Source: Candidatus Bathyarchaeota archaeon
GTDB taxonomy: Archaea > Thermoproteota > Bathyarchaeia > TCS64
Length of the DNA: 13,962 nucleotides
NCBI GenBank assembly: GCA_002726865.1
Contig: PBSW01000040.1
Span: 1-13,962 of the forward strand
Direction of reading: 5' to 3'
The stretch's first letter is position 1. The number at the start of each line of letters is the position of its first letter. Below are positions 7,495 through 13,962 of this stretch, one piece after another. Position numbers and translations under genes: made by a program. Under the pieces are notes generated by a model. It was not told the DNA's origin. It did no database searches and was given only the letters and a program-made list of their open reading frames with translations.

Positions 7495-7499
7495 TTTGT

Positions 7500-8246
7500 C
7501 TAAATCCCCAAGAGATTCGCTGCAGAGTCTCCGAGGACCATAGCCTTCTGCTCTGGGGTGATGTCTGCAACGCGGACCGCATCTAACATGAGCTCCATAT
7601 AGTCACCTGCTTTCTCAAACCTACTTCCATAGCCTCCGTTCGAGGAGTCTGAACCAAAAATTATCTTTTCAGGGCCGATGGTCTCTACCGCTTGCTTTAT
7701 AGCGTATGGGTTTGAATAACAGGTTTCTAAGTAGATGTTGTCGTTCTTCTCTGCTATTTTGGTGCTGAGGAGTTCTGAGTCGAAGCAAGTCCCCCCGCCC
7801 ATGTGTAATATGACTGTTGGCACATTAGGGAAGCTGTTGGCAATATCACCGATGATATAGGGATGGTTCCTAATGCTGTGATCCGAGTGTATGGCTACAA
7901 GCGAATTATAACTCTCTGCTATCTCCATCATAGGGTACATATACCGTGCAACAGTGTGTGTGTGCCCCACCTTCACCCCCTTCCACTTATGCTCCCCTAG
8001 ATATTTCTCCACCAGCTCGAGGCCGGCCTCTTCGTACCGTGGGTCGAAGTTTACCAAGGGGATGAATCTATTTGGGTGCGCCCTGGCTGACTTTGCCACG
8101 AAAGCATTGTCCTCGGCATCACCGAAGACTCCGAAAACTACCGCCATTTCAACACCTGTAGCGTCCATGTCATCTATGAGAAGGGTGGCTGGTCCCACTG
8201 GGGTCCATCGCTGGGAAAGGTGACAATGAGCATCAATTACAACCAT
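7500..8246 (-). CDS. Amidohydrolase-2 family metal-dependent hydrolase (intact site)
   Basis: This 248-residue TIM-barrel enzyme is of the amidohydrolase-2 group, which includes hydrolases and non-oxidative decarboxylases. The full ligand set is visible: H7/H9 in VIDAHCH, H120 in VAIHSDHS, H148 in VILHMGGG and D200 in IIFGSD. The C-terminal helix GDSAANLLGI is also typical. I chose the ATG at 8244-8246. A TTG seven codons upstream is open, but the ATG has GAGATG about eight bases before it and places the first barrel strand right at the N-terminus, as in the paralogue next door. TATA-like boxes at about 8276-8282 and 8286-8298 suit the ATG. Stop and next start are five bases apart, so the two genes are one operon. 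The substrate is unknown. Confidence 0.87.
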   Translation of the reverse strand: MVVIDAHCHLSQRWTPVGPATLLIDDMDATGVEMAVVFGVFGDAEDNAFVAKSARAHPNRFIPLVNFDPRYEEAGLELVEKYLGEHKWKGVKVGHTHTVARYMYPMMEIAESYNSLVAIHSDHSIRNHPYIIGDIANSFPNVPTVILHMGGGTCFDSELLSTKIAEKNDNIYLETCYSNPYAIKQAVETIGPEKIIFGSDSSNGGYGSRFEKAGDYMELMLDAVRVADITPEQKAMVLGDSAANLLGI

Positions 8247-8446
8247 AAATTCATCTCTTCTTAACAAAAACCAGGTATTTATCGTTATTAAAATAAAGCG
8301 AAAATATCCGGAACATCTACCATTGTAAAAAATAAATTATTTAAGAGAAAAGGTTGAGATTTCACCCTAGGTCATAGAAACGCTAGTGAAAAGGATCTTA
8401 AACCAGCATTATCTCTCATAGAAAAGCAACAATCACCTGAGAATCA

Positions 8447-8479
8447 TTAAATAAAATGTCGACTAGAACTATATCGACA
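8447..8479 (+). promoter_or_regulatory. TATA-like box with candidate operator dyad
   Basis: TTAAATAAA (8447-8455) is centred about 33 bases before the ATG at 8484, giving a transcript with almost no leader; no ribosome-binding motif precedes that ATG. Directly after the box, TGTCGA (8457-8462) and TCGACA (8474-8479) form a perfect 6-base-pair inverted repeat with an 11-base spacer. It covers the region between box and start site, where an archaeal repressor would block RNA polymerase. Confidence 0.45.
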
Positions 8480-8483
8480 CGAT

Positions 8484-9311
8484 ATGAAAGTATACATTTC
8501 ATTCGATATGGAAGGCGTCTCTGGGATAGCGGGAGGGGGAATGACTGGGCCAAATCCTAGCACACCCTCGGCCTATCCAAGGGGTCAGAGGTTCTCAACT
8601 GACGATGTTAAGGCGGCTATCGAGGGAATTCTTGAAGTCGACCCGGATGCGGAGATCTGGTTTAATGATGCTCATGGGAAATCGATGAACGTTTATTTCG
8701 AGGAGTTCCCCGAGAACGTCAAGATAGTTATTAACTCGGCGGAGCTCTTTGACGAGGCCCTAGGAATAGACGAGTCTTTCGATGCCCTCATCTGTATCGG
8801 CTCTCACGGCCACCTAATTCAGCAGGACGGTGTGCTTAGCCATATATGGGATGTTAGGGAGCTAGAGTATAATGGGAAGAGCATAACCGAAACAGGGCTA
8901 AATGCCTCTCTGGCGGGACATTATAAGGTGCCTCTCGTTATGATCTCTGGTGATGAAGATAGCATGGCGTACATATCTGAAAATATTGGGACAGGTTTCG
9001 CGACCGCCGCAGTAAAGAAGGGGATAGGAAGGTATGCTGCGGTTTCCGTCCATCCAAAGATGGCTCAAAAGCTCATTAAGGCAGCGGTTATCGACGGCCT
9101 AAAGAGGCGCGACGAGATAGCTCCATTCGAGTTTGAGAACCCTATCACGGTGGATATCACCTACAAGGATCATGGTGGGGCCTTTAACAACATGTTCTTC
9201 ATGCCACAGGACGAGCGGATTTCAGGAGACAAAGTCAGGTTCATAGCTACAAACGCCAAAGAGGCATACTACGGCTTCCTTGCCAGGGACAAATTAAGCA
9301 AGAATAAATAG
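8484..9311 (+). CDS. D-aminopeptidase, peptidase family M55 (DppA type)
   Basis: This 275-residue cytoplasmic zinc peptidase is of the DppA family, which releases N-terminal D-amino acids such as D-Ala from short peptides. The family's metal and catalytic positions are visible: D8 and E10 in SFDMEGVSG, H64 in NDAHG, H108 in GSHG, H120 in the SHIW stretch, and E136 in the conserved TETGLNASLAG block, followed by VPLVMISGD (149-157). Its length matches the family. The start is ATG with no ribosome site, but a TATA-like box and operator dyad lie just upstream. It is divergent from the amidohydrolase-2 pair and followed 90 bases later by a D-aminoacylase in the same direction. The context supports a role in using D-residue peptides. 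Note that this dppA is not the dipeptide-binding protein of the same name. Confidence 0.92.
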   Translation: MKVYISFDMEGVSGIAGGGMTGPNPSTPSAYPRGQRFSTDDVKAAIEGILEVDPDAEIWFNDAHGKSMNVYFEEFPENVKIVINSAELFDEALGIDESFDALICIGSHGHLIQQDGVLSHIWDVRELEYNGKSITETGLNASLAGHYKVPLVMISGDEDSMAYISENIGTGFATAAVKKGIGRYAAVSVHPKMAQKLIKAAVIDGLKRRDEIAPFEFENPITVDITYKDHGGAFNNMFFMPQDERISGDKVRFIATNAKEAYYGFLARDKLSKNK

Positions 9312-9324
9312 TCTAGCTATAATC

Positions 9325-9351
9325 TTTATTTTCTTTTTTCATATTTTTTTT
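9325..9351 (+). terminator. T-tract terminator after the D-aminopeptidase gene
   Basis: The sequence just after the stop is rich in T runs, including T6 at 9334-9339 and T8 at 9344-9351, with no stem. Archaeal RNA polymerase commonly terminates at such tracts. It implies that the next gene has its own promoter. Confidence 0.6.
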
Positions 9352-9364
9352 GTACCCTAAAAAA

Positions 9365-9375
9365 GGATTTAAACT
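9365..9375 (+). promoter_or_regulatory. Promoter of the D-aminoacylase gene
   Basis: A purine-rich AAAAAGGA (BRE-like) runs into TTTAAA (9368-9373), centred about 31 bases before the TTG start at 9402. No ribosome-binding motif is present in between, so a leaderless transcript is likely. Confidence 0.5.
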
Positions 9376-9401
9376 CAGAAATTTGATTATAATAGATCGA
9401 C

Positions 9402-10982
9402 TTGGATTTTGATTTTCTCCTAGTAAAGGGCCATGTCATCGACGGAACTGGAAATTCCTGGTTTCGAGCGGATGTAGGTATCGCAGGGGACTGCATCAAT
9501 TCTATTGGGAACCTGAACGGTTTTGGTGCAAAAAGAACCATTGACGCAGACGGGCTCATCGTTGCCCCAGGATTTATTGATATACATGGCCACTCCAGCT
9601 ATTCGGTGCTTATTGACTCAAGGGTGGAAAGTAAAATCATGCAGGGTATCACCACTGAGGTTTCTGGAAACTGTGGAACGTCCCCTGCCCCAATGAGAGG
9701 AGCTGTTAGGGAATACCGGCAAAGGTTCATGGATGCTAGGCTACCTGAAGGTTTTGTCCTCAACTGGGAAACTATGGGAGAGTACCTCGACAAGATAGAT
9801 GAGCAGGGTGTAGCATTCAATGTTGTACCTCTAGTTGGTCAGGGTAGTGTACGTCAGAATGTTATGGGATTTGAAGACCGAAAGCCAACAAAGGATGAGA
9901 TGAAGGAGATGTGTATCCTAACGGATGAAGCCCTGAGAGGCGGGGCTTGGGGCATGTCCTCTGGCCTAGTCACTACTCCTAGTTGCTACGCAGATACTCA
10001 AGAACTCATTGAGCTTGCAAAGGTCGTTGCACGGCACAACTGCGTTTACTGTATCCATCTCAGGGGGGAGGGAGAGACCCTTTTTAATGCGCTTAATGAG
10101 GCCTTTGAGATTGGAAAGAAATCCGGGGTGTCTCTGGAAATTGTTCATTTCAAGGCCTCAGGAAGAGATAACTGGGGCAAAACTGAGGATGGTCTGAGAA
10201 TGATCGAAGAGGCTCGTGCCAAAGGCCTAGATGTCACTATTGACCAGTATCCCTACATAGCCTCAAGCATCGGTCTTTCAGCCCTTTTGCCTCCTTGGGC
10301 TCACAAGGGGGGAAACGATAAGCTCTTGAATAGGCTAAAGGATCCCGAATTTAGGGAAAAGATCAAGAATGGGCCAGCCCGATTAACCAAGAATCTTGAT
10401 AACGTCATGATCTCGTTTGCCAAGAATAATCCAGATTATGAGGGAATTAGAGTAACTGAGATCGCTAGGTTACAGGATAAGGATCCCTTAGACACTGTTT
10501 TTGATATATTATTGGCGGAGAACGCTCAAGTGGGGATGGTTGTCTTTGGTATGTCCGAGGAGGATGTTGAGCGGGTTATGCGTAGCCCTTATATGATGGT
10601 CTGCTCAGACGGCGTGGGCGTGTCACCAAGGGGTACACACAAAAGAGGGAAGCCTCATCCCCGATACTATGGCGCCTTTCCCAGGGTTCTAGGCTACTAT
10701 GTCCGGGAGAAGGGTATTCTAAGTCTCCAAGAGTCTATCAGGAAGATGACATCATTACCGGCCCAACGGATAGGTCTCAGGGACAGAGGTCTTCTGAGGG
10801 AAGGTTTCAAAGCTGATATTGTCATGTTCGACCCCGAGACTGTGAATGACCAGGCTACTTTCACAGATCCACATAGATTTCCAAAGGGGATAAACTATGT
10901 GATGATAAACGGGCGCCTTGTCGTCGATGGTGGGGAACAAACAAGAGAAATTCCCGGGAGAGTCTTACGCAAACAAGCCTAA
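9402..10982 (+). CDS. N-acyl-D-amino-acid deacylase (D-aminoacylase family)
   Basis: This 526-residue zinc amidohydrolase removes acyl groups from N-acyl-D-amino acids. The residues that bind metal in characterised D-aminoacylases have counterparts at similar positions: H62/H64 in GFIDIHGH, C91 in SGNCGTSPAP, H219 in YCIHLRGEGE, H249 in EIVHFK and D403 in MVCSDG. Further family marks are GMSSGLVTTP (184-193), DQYPYIASS (281-289) and the GTH...HPRYYGAFPRVLGYYVRE block (411-436). The C-terminal ADIVMFDPETV completes the small beta domain. Its length is slightly above that of bacterial enzymes (about 480-500). The TTG start begins directly at the first beta strand; there is no ribosome site but a well-placed TATA box. 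It follows the M55 D-aminopeptidase, so the two could feed D-amino acids into metabolism. D-glutamate or D-aspartate preference cannot be told. Confidence 0.9.
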   Translation: MDFDFLLVKGHVIDGTGNSWFRADVGIAGDCINSIGNLNGFGAKRTIDADGLIVAPGFIDIHGHSSYSVLIDSRVESKIMQGITTEVSGNCGTSPAPMRGAVREYRQRFMDARLPEGFVLNWETMGEYLDKIDEQGVAFNVVPLVGQGSVRQNVMGFEDRKPTKDEMKEMCILTDEALRGGAWGMSSGLVTTPSCYADTQELIELAKVVARHNCVYCIHLRGEGETLFNALNEAFEIGKKSGVSLEIVHFKASGRDNWGKTEDGLRMIEEARAKGLDVTIDQYPYIASSIGLSALLPPWAHKGGNDKLLNRLKDPEFREKIKNGPARLTKNLDNVMISFAKNNPDYEGIRVTEIARLQDKDPLDTVFDILLAENAQVGMVVFGMSEEDVERVMRSPYMMVCSDGVGVSPRGTHKRGKPHPRYYGAFPRVLGYYVREKGILSLQESIRKMTSLPAQRIGLRDRGLLREGFKADIVMFDPETVNDQATFTDPHRFPKGINYVMINGRLVVDGGEQTREIPGRVLRKQA

Positions 10983-11008
10983 GCATTTCGTTCGATCCAA
11001 AGTCCAAT

Positions 11009-11023
11009 ATTTTTTGTTGTTTT
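11009..11023 (+). terminator. T-tract terminator after the D-aminoacylase gene
   Basis: A T6 run at 11010-11015 and more T-rich bases follow the stop by about 27 bases on the plus strand, before the convergent gene. This fits archaeal stem-free termination. Confidence 0.5.
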
Positions 11024-11029
11024 ACAGTC

Positions 11030-11124
11030 AATAGGTCAATGGATTTGGGTTCTTGGAACCAATAGGCGGAAGTCAAATGGAGTCATTGTATTTGTTTGGT
11101 TTCACCGATATGAAATGACCTATT
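11030..11124. repeat. Distant inverted repeat in the convergent intergenic region
   Basis: AATAGGTCA (11030-11038) is a perfect inverted match of TGACCTATT (11116-11124), 77 bases apart. Between them GGTTC (11048-11052) and GAACC (11056-11060) make a tight hairpin. The set lies between two convergent genes and could fold in the 3' ends of either transcript. Its function is unknown. Confidence 0.35.
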
Positions 11125-11130
11125 ACAATT

Positions 11131-11152
11131 AAAATAAAAAAAGAAAGAAAAT
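11131..11152 (-). terminator. T-tract terminator after the PKD-binding-protein gene
   Basis: On the minus strand this is a run of T blocks (A7 at 11136-11142 on the plus strand, plus flanking A runs) beginning about nine bases beyond the stop. It is a clear oligo-T terminator facing the convergent gene's own tract. Confidence 0.6.
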
Positions 11153-11160
11153 AGTTTAGT

Positions 11161-13728
11161 TTAAGGAGTTTTTTCTAGTGTGTAGACCCAGCCCGGATCA
11201 GTGATCCAAGCTATGCTATACTGGAACCCGGATACATAGTCGTGTGCTGCAAAGAAGGCTGGAGTATAGACTGTAAGCATGCCCGGAATGTCGTCTTCGA
11301 GGATTTTCTGGGCATCTATATACAGCGCTTCCTGAGCTGCAGCATCTGAAGTGGCTGTAGCTTCTGCGAGCAAATCGTCAACTTCTGAACTTCGGTAACC
11401 AAATCTACCTGCATATCCTTGTGTTCCTGAGTAGACGTTCTGAATATAGTAAGCATCAGGTCCGTTTTCTGCGACCATGGTTCCAAAAGGCGTTCCTCCG
11501 CCGACCAAGTCTCCCCAGGTCGTAACCGTCGGAATCACCTTGAATTTGGGGTTGATGTCTGCAATGGATTGAGCTAATAGCTCACCTAGGACGCCACCAG
11601 TATCCGCAGCCCATGCTTGGTATGCATAAGTTATCTGGAAGCCTTCGTCCCAATACTTTCCACCGTATGCCAGTTTGAACTCCTCCTCTGCTTTCACAGG
11701 GTCGTACGTGTAAGGGAAGTTCTCATAGTATCCAGGCCATCCAGTATTAAGGACGCCCTTTGCAGGCTCAGCCCATCCGAGGTAGACCTCATTTACATAG
11801 GTCTCGTATGGAAGAGAATATGAGAACGCTTTCCTCATATGTACATCTGCGCTAAAGAAGTCTCCTGGTACCTGGTTGTCAGATGGTGCTTTGGTTTCAT
11901 CAAAGTCATGACCAAAGTAGCAAACCTCTATGAATCCCTCTTGTCTGATGGGAGTTACATAGGTTTGTGATGTTGCTGGTAGGGCAATAACCTGTTCAGC
12001 TTGAACGGGAGAAGCTGGGGACATTACGTCAATGTCACCCTCCCGGAACATTAGATATTTAGTTGACCACTCTGAAATGGTGAGGCTTAATATAGTCTCC
12101 TCTGGAGCTGGACCCTGCCAGTAGTCATCGAACCGAGTAAGCTGAATCCGCTCACCTTTGGACCACTCCTCTACCATGAAAGGCCCTGAGCCAATAACCC
12201 CCTTACCTGCGATGACGCCTTCAACGTCCTCAAAGGCTGGGTCAAGTTCGATGGACCAGTCTCTAGTGTCTCCCAAATACCATGAACCTGCTTCAATGGC
12301 TGCTGCTTTTTGGATGATTCCCCTGCCTGGATATGCCACCGTGAATAAGAAAGGTCCATAGGTTCGGGAGAGCTTGAACACAACCGTTTTGTCGTCAGTT
12401 GCGTAGATGTGGTCTTCAAGGGCCTCGGTGGTGATAGGTTCACCATATTCGATTCCTAGAAGAGGTTCCACCAAAAGTGCTCCCCAACTCATTCCCTTTC
12501 CCATGCTCCGGCGGTATGTATAGACAACGTCATGTGCTGTAAGCGCTGATCCATCCCAGAATTTTATTCCATCCCTCAGTGTGAAGGTATAAGTCAAGCC
12601 ATCTGCAGAGACATCAAGATCCTTGGCGAGACCACCCTCAAGTGAAGGCTCTGTTCCGCCTGGTAGGAACGCCATAAGAGTGTCGAACAATGCTAGGTCA
12701 ATCCATCTTCCGACATTTCCTTCCGAGAGTCTCATAGGCTCGAGATGTGATGGAGCGCCCATAGCCATAATCAAAGTATCAGGATTCTTCACAATACCTT
12801 GGTAGCTGACAGGCTCCTCAGTGACGATTATAGTTCTTGCTACAGAGTCCTCTTTTGCATTAAGTTTGTTAGTGACAGTTAACACCACGCTATAGCTTCC
12901 AGGCTCGTCATAAGTATGGGTTGCAGTTTTACCTGAGGAAACAGATCCGTCACCGAAATCAAAGCTCCAACTTTTAACATTGGAACTGTATGACTGGATG
13001 GCGCCTCTCCTCAACCGGTAGTGATAAGATGCACCACCAGAAACCTCTACTTCCTCACCAACCTTCACAACACTTGCTGATGCACCAATGATGGCCACGG
13101 GAGGTAGATCAAGGCTGAGCTCTGTAACCTGAGGTCTGTTGATTTTGATAAAGACTGGAGCGGCTATAGTATTAGCCTTACCCCCCTCATCGTCCTCGGC
13201 ATCAACGTAAATAACGTAGGAGCCGGGGACAGAGTAGGTGTGTTTGACATTTTTACCTAACGCTGTTGTTCCATCGCCAAAGTGCCAAAGATACTTTACT
13301 ATTTCTCCATCCGGATCAATAGATCCTGCGGCGCTGAAAGAGACAGCTTCACCTAAATCAGCTGAAGTAGAGTAGCCTATTGAAGCGACCACTGGGACCT
13401 TATTGTCCGGTAAATCACTTTTTCCACTGGTTTTTGCACTAGGTCTTGCACCAGGTTTAGGTTTCGCTTTAGGAGCAGGTTTTGGATCGGCTTTTGCTTT
13501 GGTTTTTGGACTAGCTTCAGGAACGGGTACTGGAATGAATTTTGGACTAGTTTTAGGAGCAGGTCTTGGACTTGATTTAGCTTTAGGTCGTGGACTTGCT
13601 TTAGGAGTGGTTGTAGTAGCGGGTTTTTGAGAACTACTGAAGTAGATCAGACCCGCGATAACCACTACAAGTACAACGGCTGCAATAATTAAAGTTTGAT
13701 TTTGCGAACTTGCTTTTCTTGATTGCAT
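11161..13728 (-). CDS. Membrane-anchored PKD-domain oligopeptide-binding protein (ABC SBP family 5)
   Basis: This 855-residue surface protein probably captures peptides for an ABC importer. Order of parts: short basic N-terminus and one membrane segment (about 12-31) with no lipobox cysteine; a Lys/Pro/Ala linker (35-108) with repeated SPK/SPR; PKD domain 1 (about 109-195, WHFGDGT and HTYSVPGSYVI); PKD domain 2 (about 208-304, FDFGDGS and HTYDEPGSYSV); then a full SBP_bac_5 domain (about 315-850). That domain has the family signature in LTYTFTLRDGIKFWDG and TAHDVVYTYRR (378-407) and GVIGSGPFMVEEW. SBPs of this family are usually 500-600 residues; the extra length is the anchor, linker and PKD domains. 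The start is ATG with AAGGA about ten bases upstream and CTTATTTAAAA about 46 bases upstream. No permease or ATPase gene is in the window. The specific ligand is unknown; di/oligopeptide is the default. Confidence 0.9.
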   Translation of the reverse strand: MQSRKASSQNQTLIIAAVVLVVVIAGLIYFSSSQKPATTTTPKASPRPKAKSSPRPAPKTSPKFIPVPVPEASPKTKAKADPKPAPKAKPKPGARPSAKTSGKSDLPDNKVPVVASIGYSTSADLGEAVSFSAAGSIDPDGEIVKYLWHFGDGTTALGKNVKHTYSVPGSYVIYVDAEDDEGGKANTIAAPVFIKINRPQVTELSLDLPPVAIIGASASVVKVGEEVEVSGGASYHYRLRRGAIQSYSSNVKSWSFDFGDGSVSSGKTATHTYDEPGSYSVVLTVTNKLNAKEDSVARTIIVTEEPVSYQGIVKNPDTLIMAMGAPSHLEPMRLSEGNVGRWIDLALFDTLMAFLPGGTEPSLEGGLAKDLDVSADGLTYTFTLRDGIKFWDGSALTAHDVVYTYRRSMGKGMSWGALLVEPLLGIEYGEPITTEALEDHIYATDDKTVVFKLSRTYGPFLFTVAYPGRGIIQKAAAIEAGSWYLGDTRDWSIELDPAFEDVEGVIAGKGVIGSGPFMVEEWSKGERIQLTRFDDYWQGPAPEETILSLTISEWSTKYLMFREGDIDVMSPASPVQAEQVIALPATSQTYVTPIRQEGFIEVCYFGHDFDETKAPSDNQVPGDFFSADVHMRKAFSYSLPYETYVNEVYLGWAEPAKGVLNTGWPGYYENFPYTYDPVKAEEEFKLAYGGKYWDEGFQITYAYQAWAADTGGVLGELLAQSIADINPKFKVIPTVTTWGDLVGGGTPFGTMVAENGPDAYYIQNVYSGTQGYAGRFGYRSSEVDDLLAEATATSDAAAQEALYIDAQKILEDDIPGMLTVYTPAFFAAHDYVSGFQYSIAWITDPGWVYTLEKTP
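13405..13626 (-). repeat. Imperfect repeats encoding the Lys/Pro linker
   Basis: This stretch encodes residues 35-108 of the binding protein. On the plus strand a roughly 11-base unit (TTTTGGACTAG and variants ending GGACTTG) recurs at 13504, 13540, 13564 and 13588. The spacings are 36, 24 and 24 bases, all multiples of 12, and each unit encodes an SPK or SPR. This suggests growth by in-frame duplication. The open frame on the opposite strand here is a by-product of the repeat. Confidence 0.6.
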
Positions 13729-13768
13729 TTTTATTTATTCCTTTGTTGTATATACCCCGTTCTGATAG

Positions 13769-13779
13769 TTTTAAATAAG
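13769..13779 (-). promoter_or_regulatory. TATA-like box of the PKD-binding-protein gene
   Basis: On the minus strand this reads CTTATTTAAAA, centred about 46 bases before the ATG. A transcript start about 25 bases downstream leaves a leader of roughly 20 bases that holds the AAGGA ribosome site. Because the core TTTAAA is symmetrical it could also drive plus-strand transcription towards the window end. Confidence 0.5.
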
Positions 13780-13926
13780 TTTATGTTTGAAAGTCTTCTT
13801 TTTTCATATTTTGTCTAAAAAAGGAACGATTTTCTCCCTTATTTGATTACAATTATTTCAAAGATTTCTATGAAATTGATCCAAAAATACATGAAAATGC
13901 GCTTCATTCATGCAATAAAATGGGAA

Positions 13927-13949
13927 GAGGTTTTCTACCTCATTTTTTT
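13927..13949 (+). terminator. Hairpin plus T7, orphan terminator-like element
   Basis: GAGGT (13927-13931) pairs perfectly with ACCTC (13937-13941) across a 5-base loop, followed by T7 at 13943-13949. On the plus strand it looks like a hairpin terminator. No plus-strand gene precedes it in the window, so it would end a short untranslated RNA from the 13770 region or be fortuitous. Otherwise 13780-13926 holds nothing I can identify. Confidence 0.4.
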
Positions 13950-13962
13950 ATTTCCTTTGAAA

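Noticed and set aside
8247..8267. Upstream TTG start for the intact amidohydrolase
   Set aside because: The ATG seven codons in has the better ribosome site and aligns with the start of the paralogue and with the first barrel strand.
12171..12446. Alternative minus-strand frame within the binding-protein gene
   Set aside because: It is another frame of the same strand inside a continuous SBP domain; no sign of a frameshift.
13405..13626. CRISPR-like array
   Set aside because: The repeated units are about 11 bases, imperfect and in coding register with no unique spacers of constant length.
13403..13630. Plus-strand 75-codon Gly/Leu-rich frame
   Set aside because: It is the antisense of the Lys/Pro linker repeats; its Gly/Ala/Leu composition follows from the repeat, and it has no ribosome site.

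Overview
The window looks archaeal. Promoter elements are TATA-like boxes (TTTAAA or TTAAATAAA types) rather than -35/-10 pairs. Several genes start with TTG or GTG, three genes appear to be read from near-leaderless transcripts, and transcripts seem to end in plain T-tracts. The gene set (a dolichyl-phosphate-type glycosyltransferase next to a PMT-family transferase, an M55 D-aminopeptidase, a D-aminoacylase, a membrane-anchored peptide-binding protein with PKD domains) fits a peptide-degrading archaeon of the TACK group. Bathyarchaeia is my best guess from gene content alone; there is no ribosomal marker here to prove it.

Layout from left to right: an AT-rich stretch leads to a tRNA-Ser(GCU) gene with the CCA end encoded (307-393). 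An orphan ECF-transporter S component of the RibU (riboflavin) type follows on the minus strand (468-1178), then about 540 bases without a convincing gene. A divergent pair follows: a PMT/GT39 glycosyltransferase (minus, 1719-3377) and a GT2 dolichyl-phosphate-sugar synthase-like enzyme (plus, 3467-4171). They plausibly form a donor-maker and donor-user couple for surface protein glycosylation.

From 4258 to 10982 the window is dominated by hydrolases of the amidohydrolase superfamily and partners: a YtcJ-type amidohydrolase (4258-5877), a nitroreductase overlapping a small unknown gene (5950-6740), a tightly coupled minus-strand pair of amidohydrolase-2 paralogues (6751-7494 and 7500-8246), a D-aminopeptidase of the DppA/M55 family (8484-9311) and an N-acyl-D-amino-acid deacylase (9402-10982). 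One of the two amidohydrolase-2 paralogues has an intact metal site and the other has lost most of it.

The last large gene (minus, 11161-13728) encodes an 855-residue membrane-anchored protein: an N-terminal membrane segment, a Lys/Pro/Ala-rich linker, two PKD domains and a family-5 oligopeptide-binding domain. With the D-aminopeptidase and D-aminoacylase it suggests capture of peptides at the cell surface and breakdown of D-residue-containing or N-acylated ones, such as bacterial wall debris or racemised detrital protein. No permease or ATPase for the binding protein, and no EcfA/EcfT for the S component, lies in the window. The most interesting items are the PKD-binding-protein fusion, the active/degenerate amidohydrolase pair and the D-amino-acid theme of the cluster.
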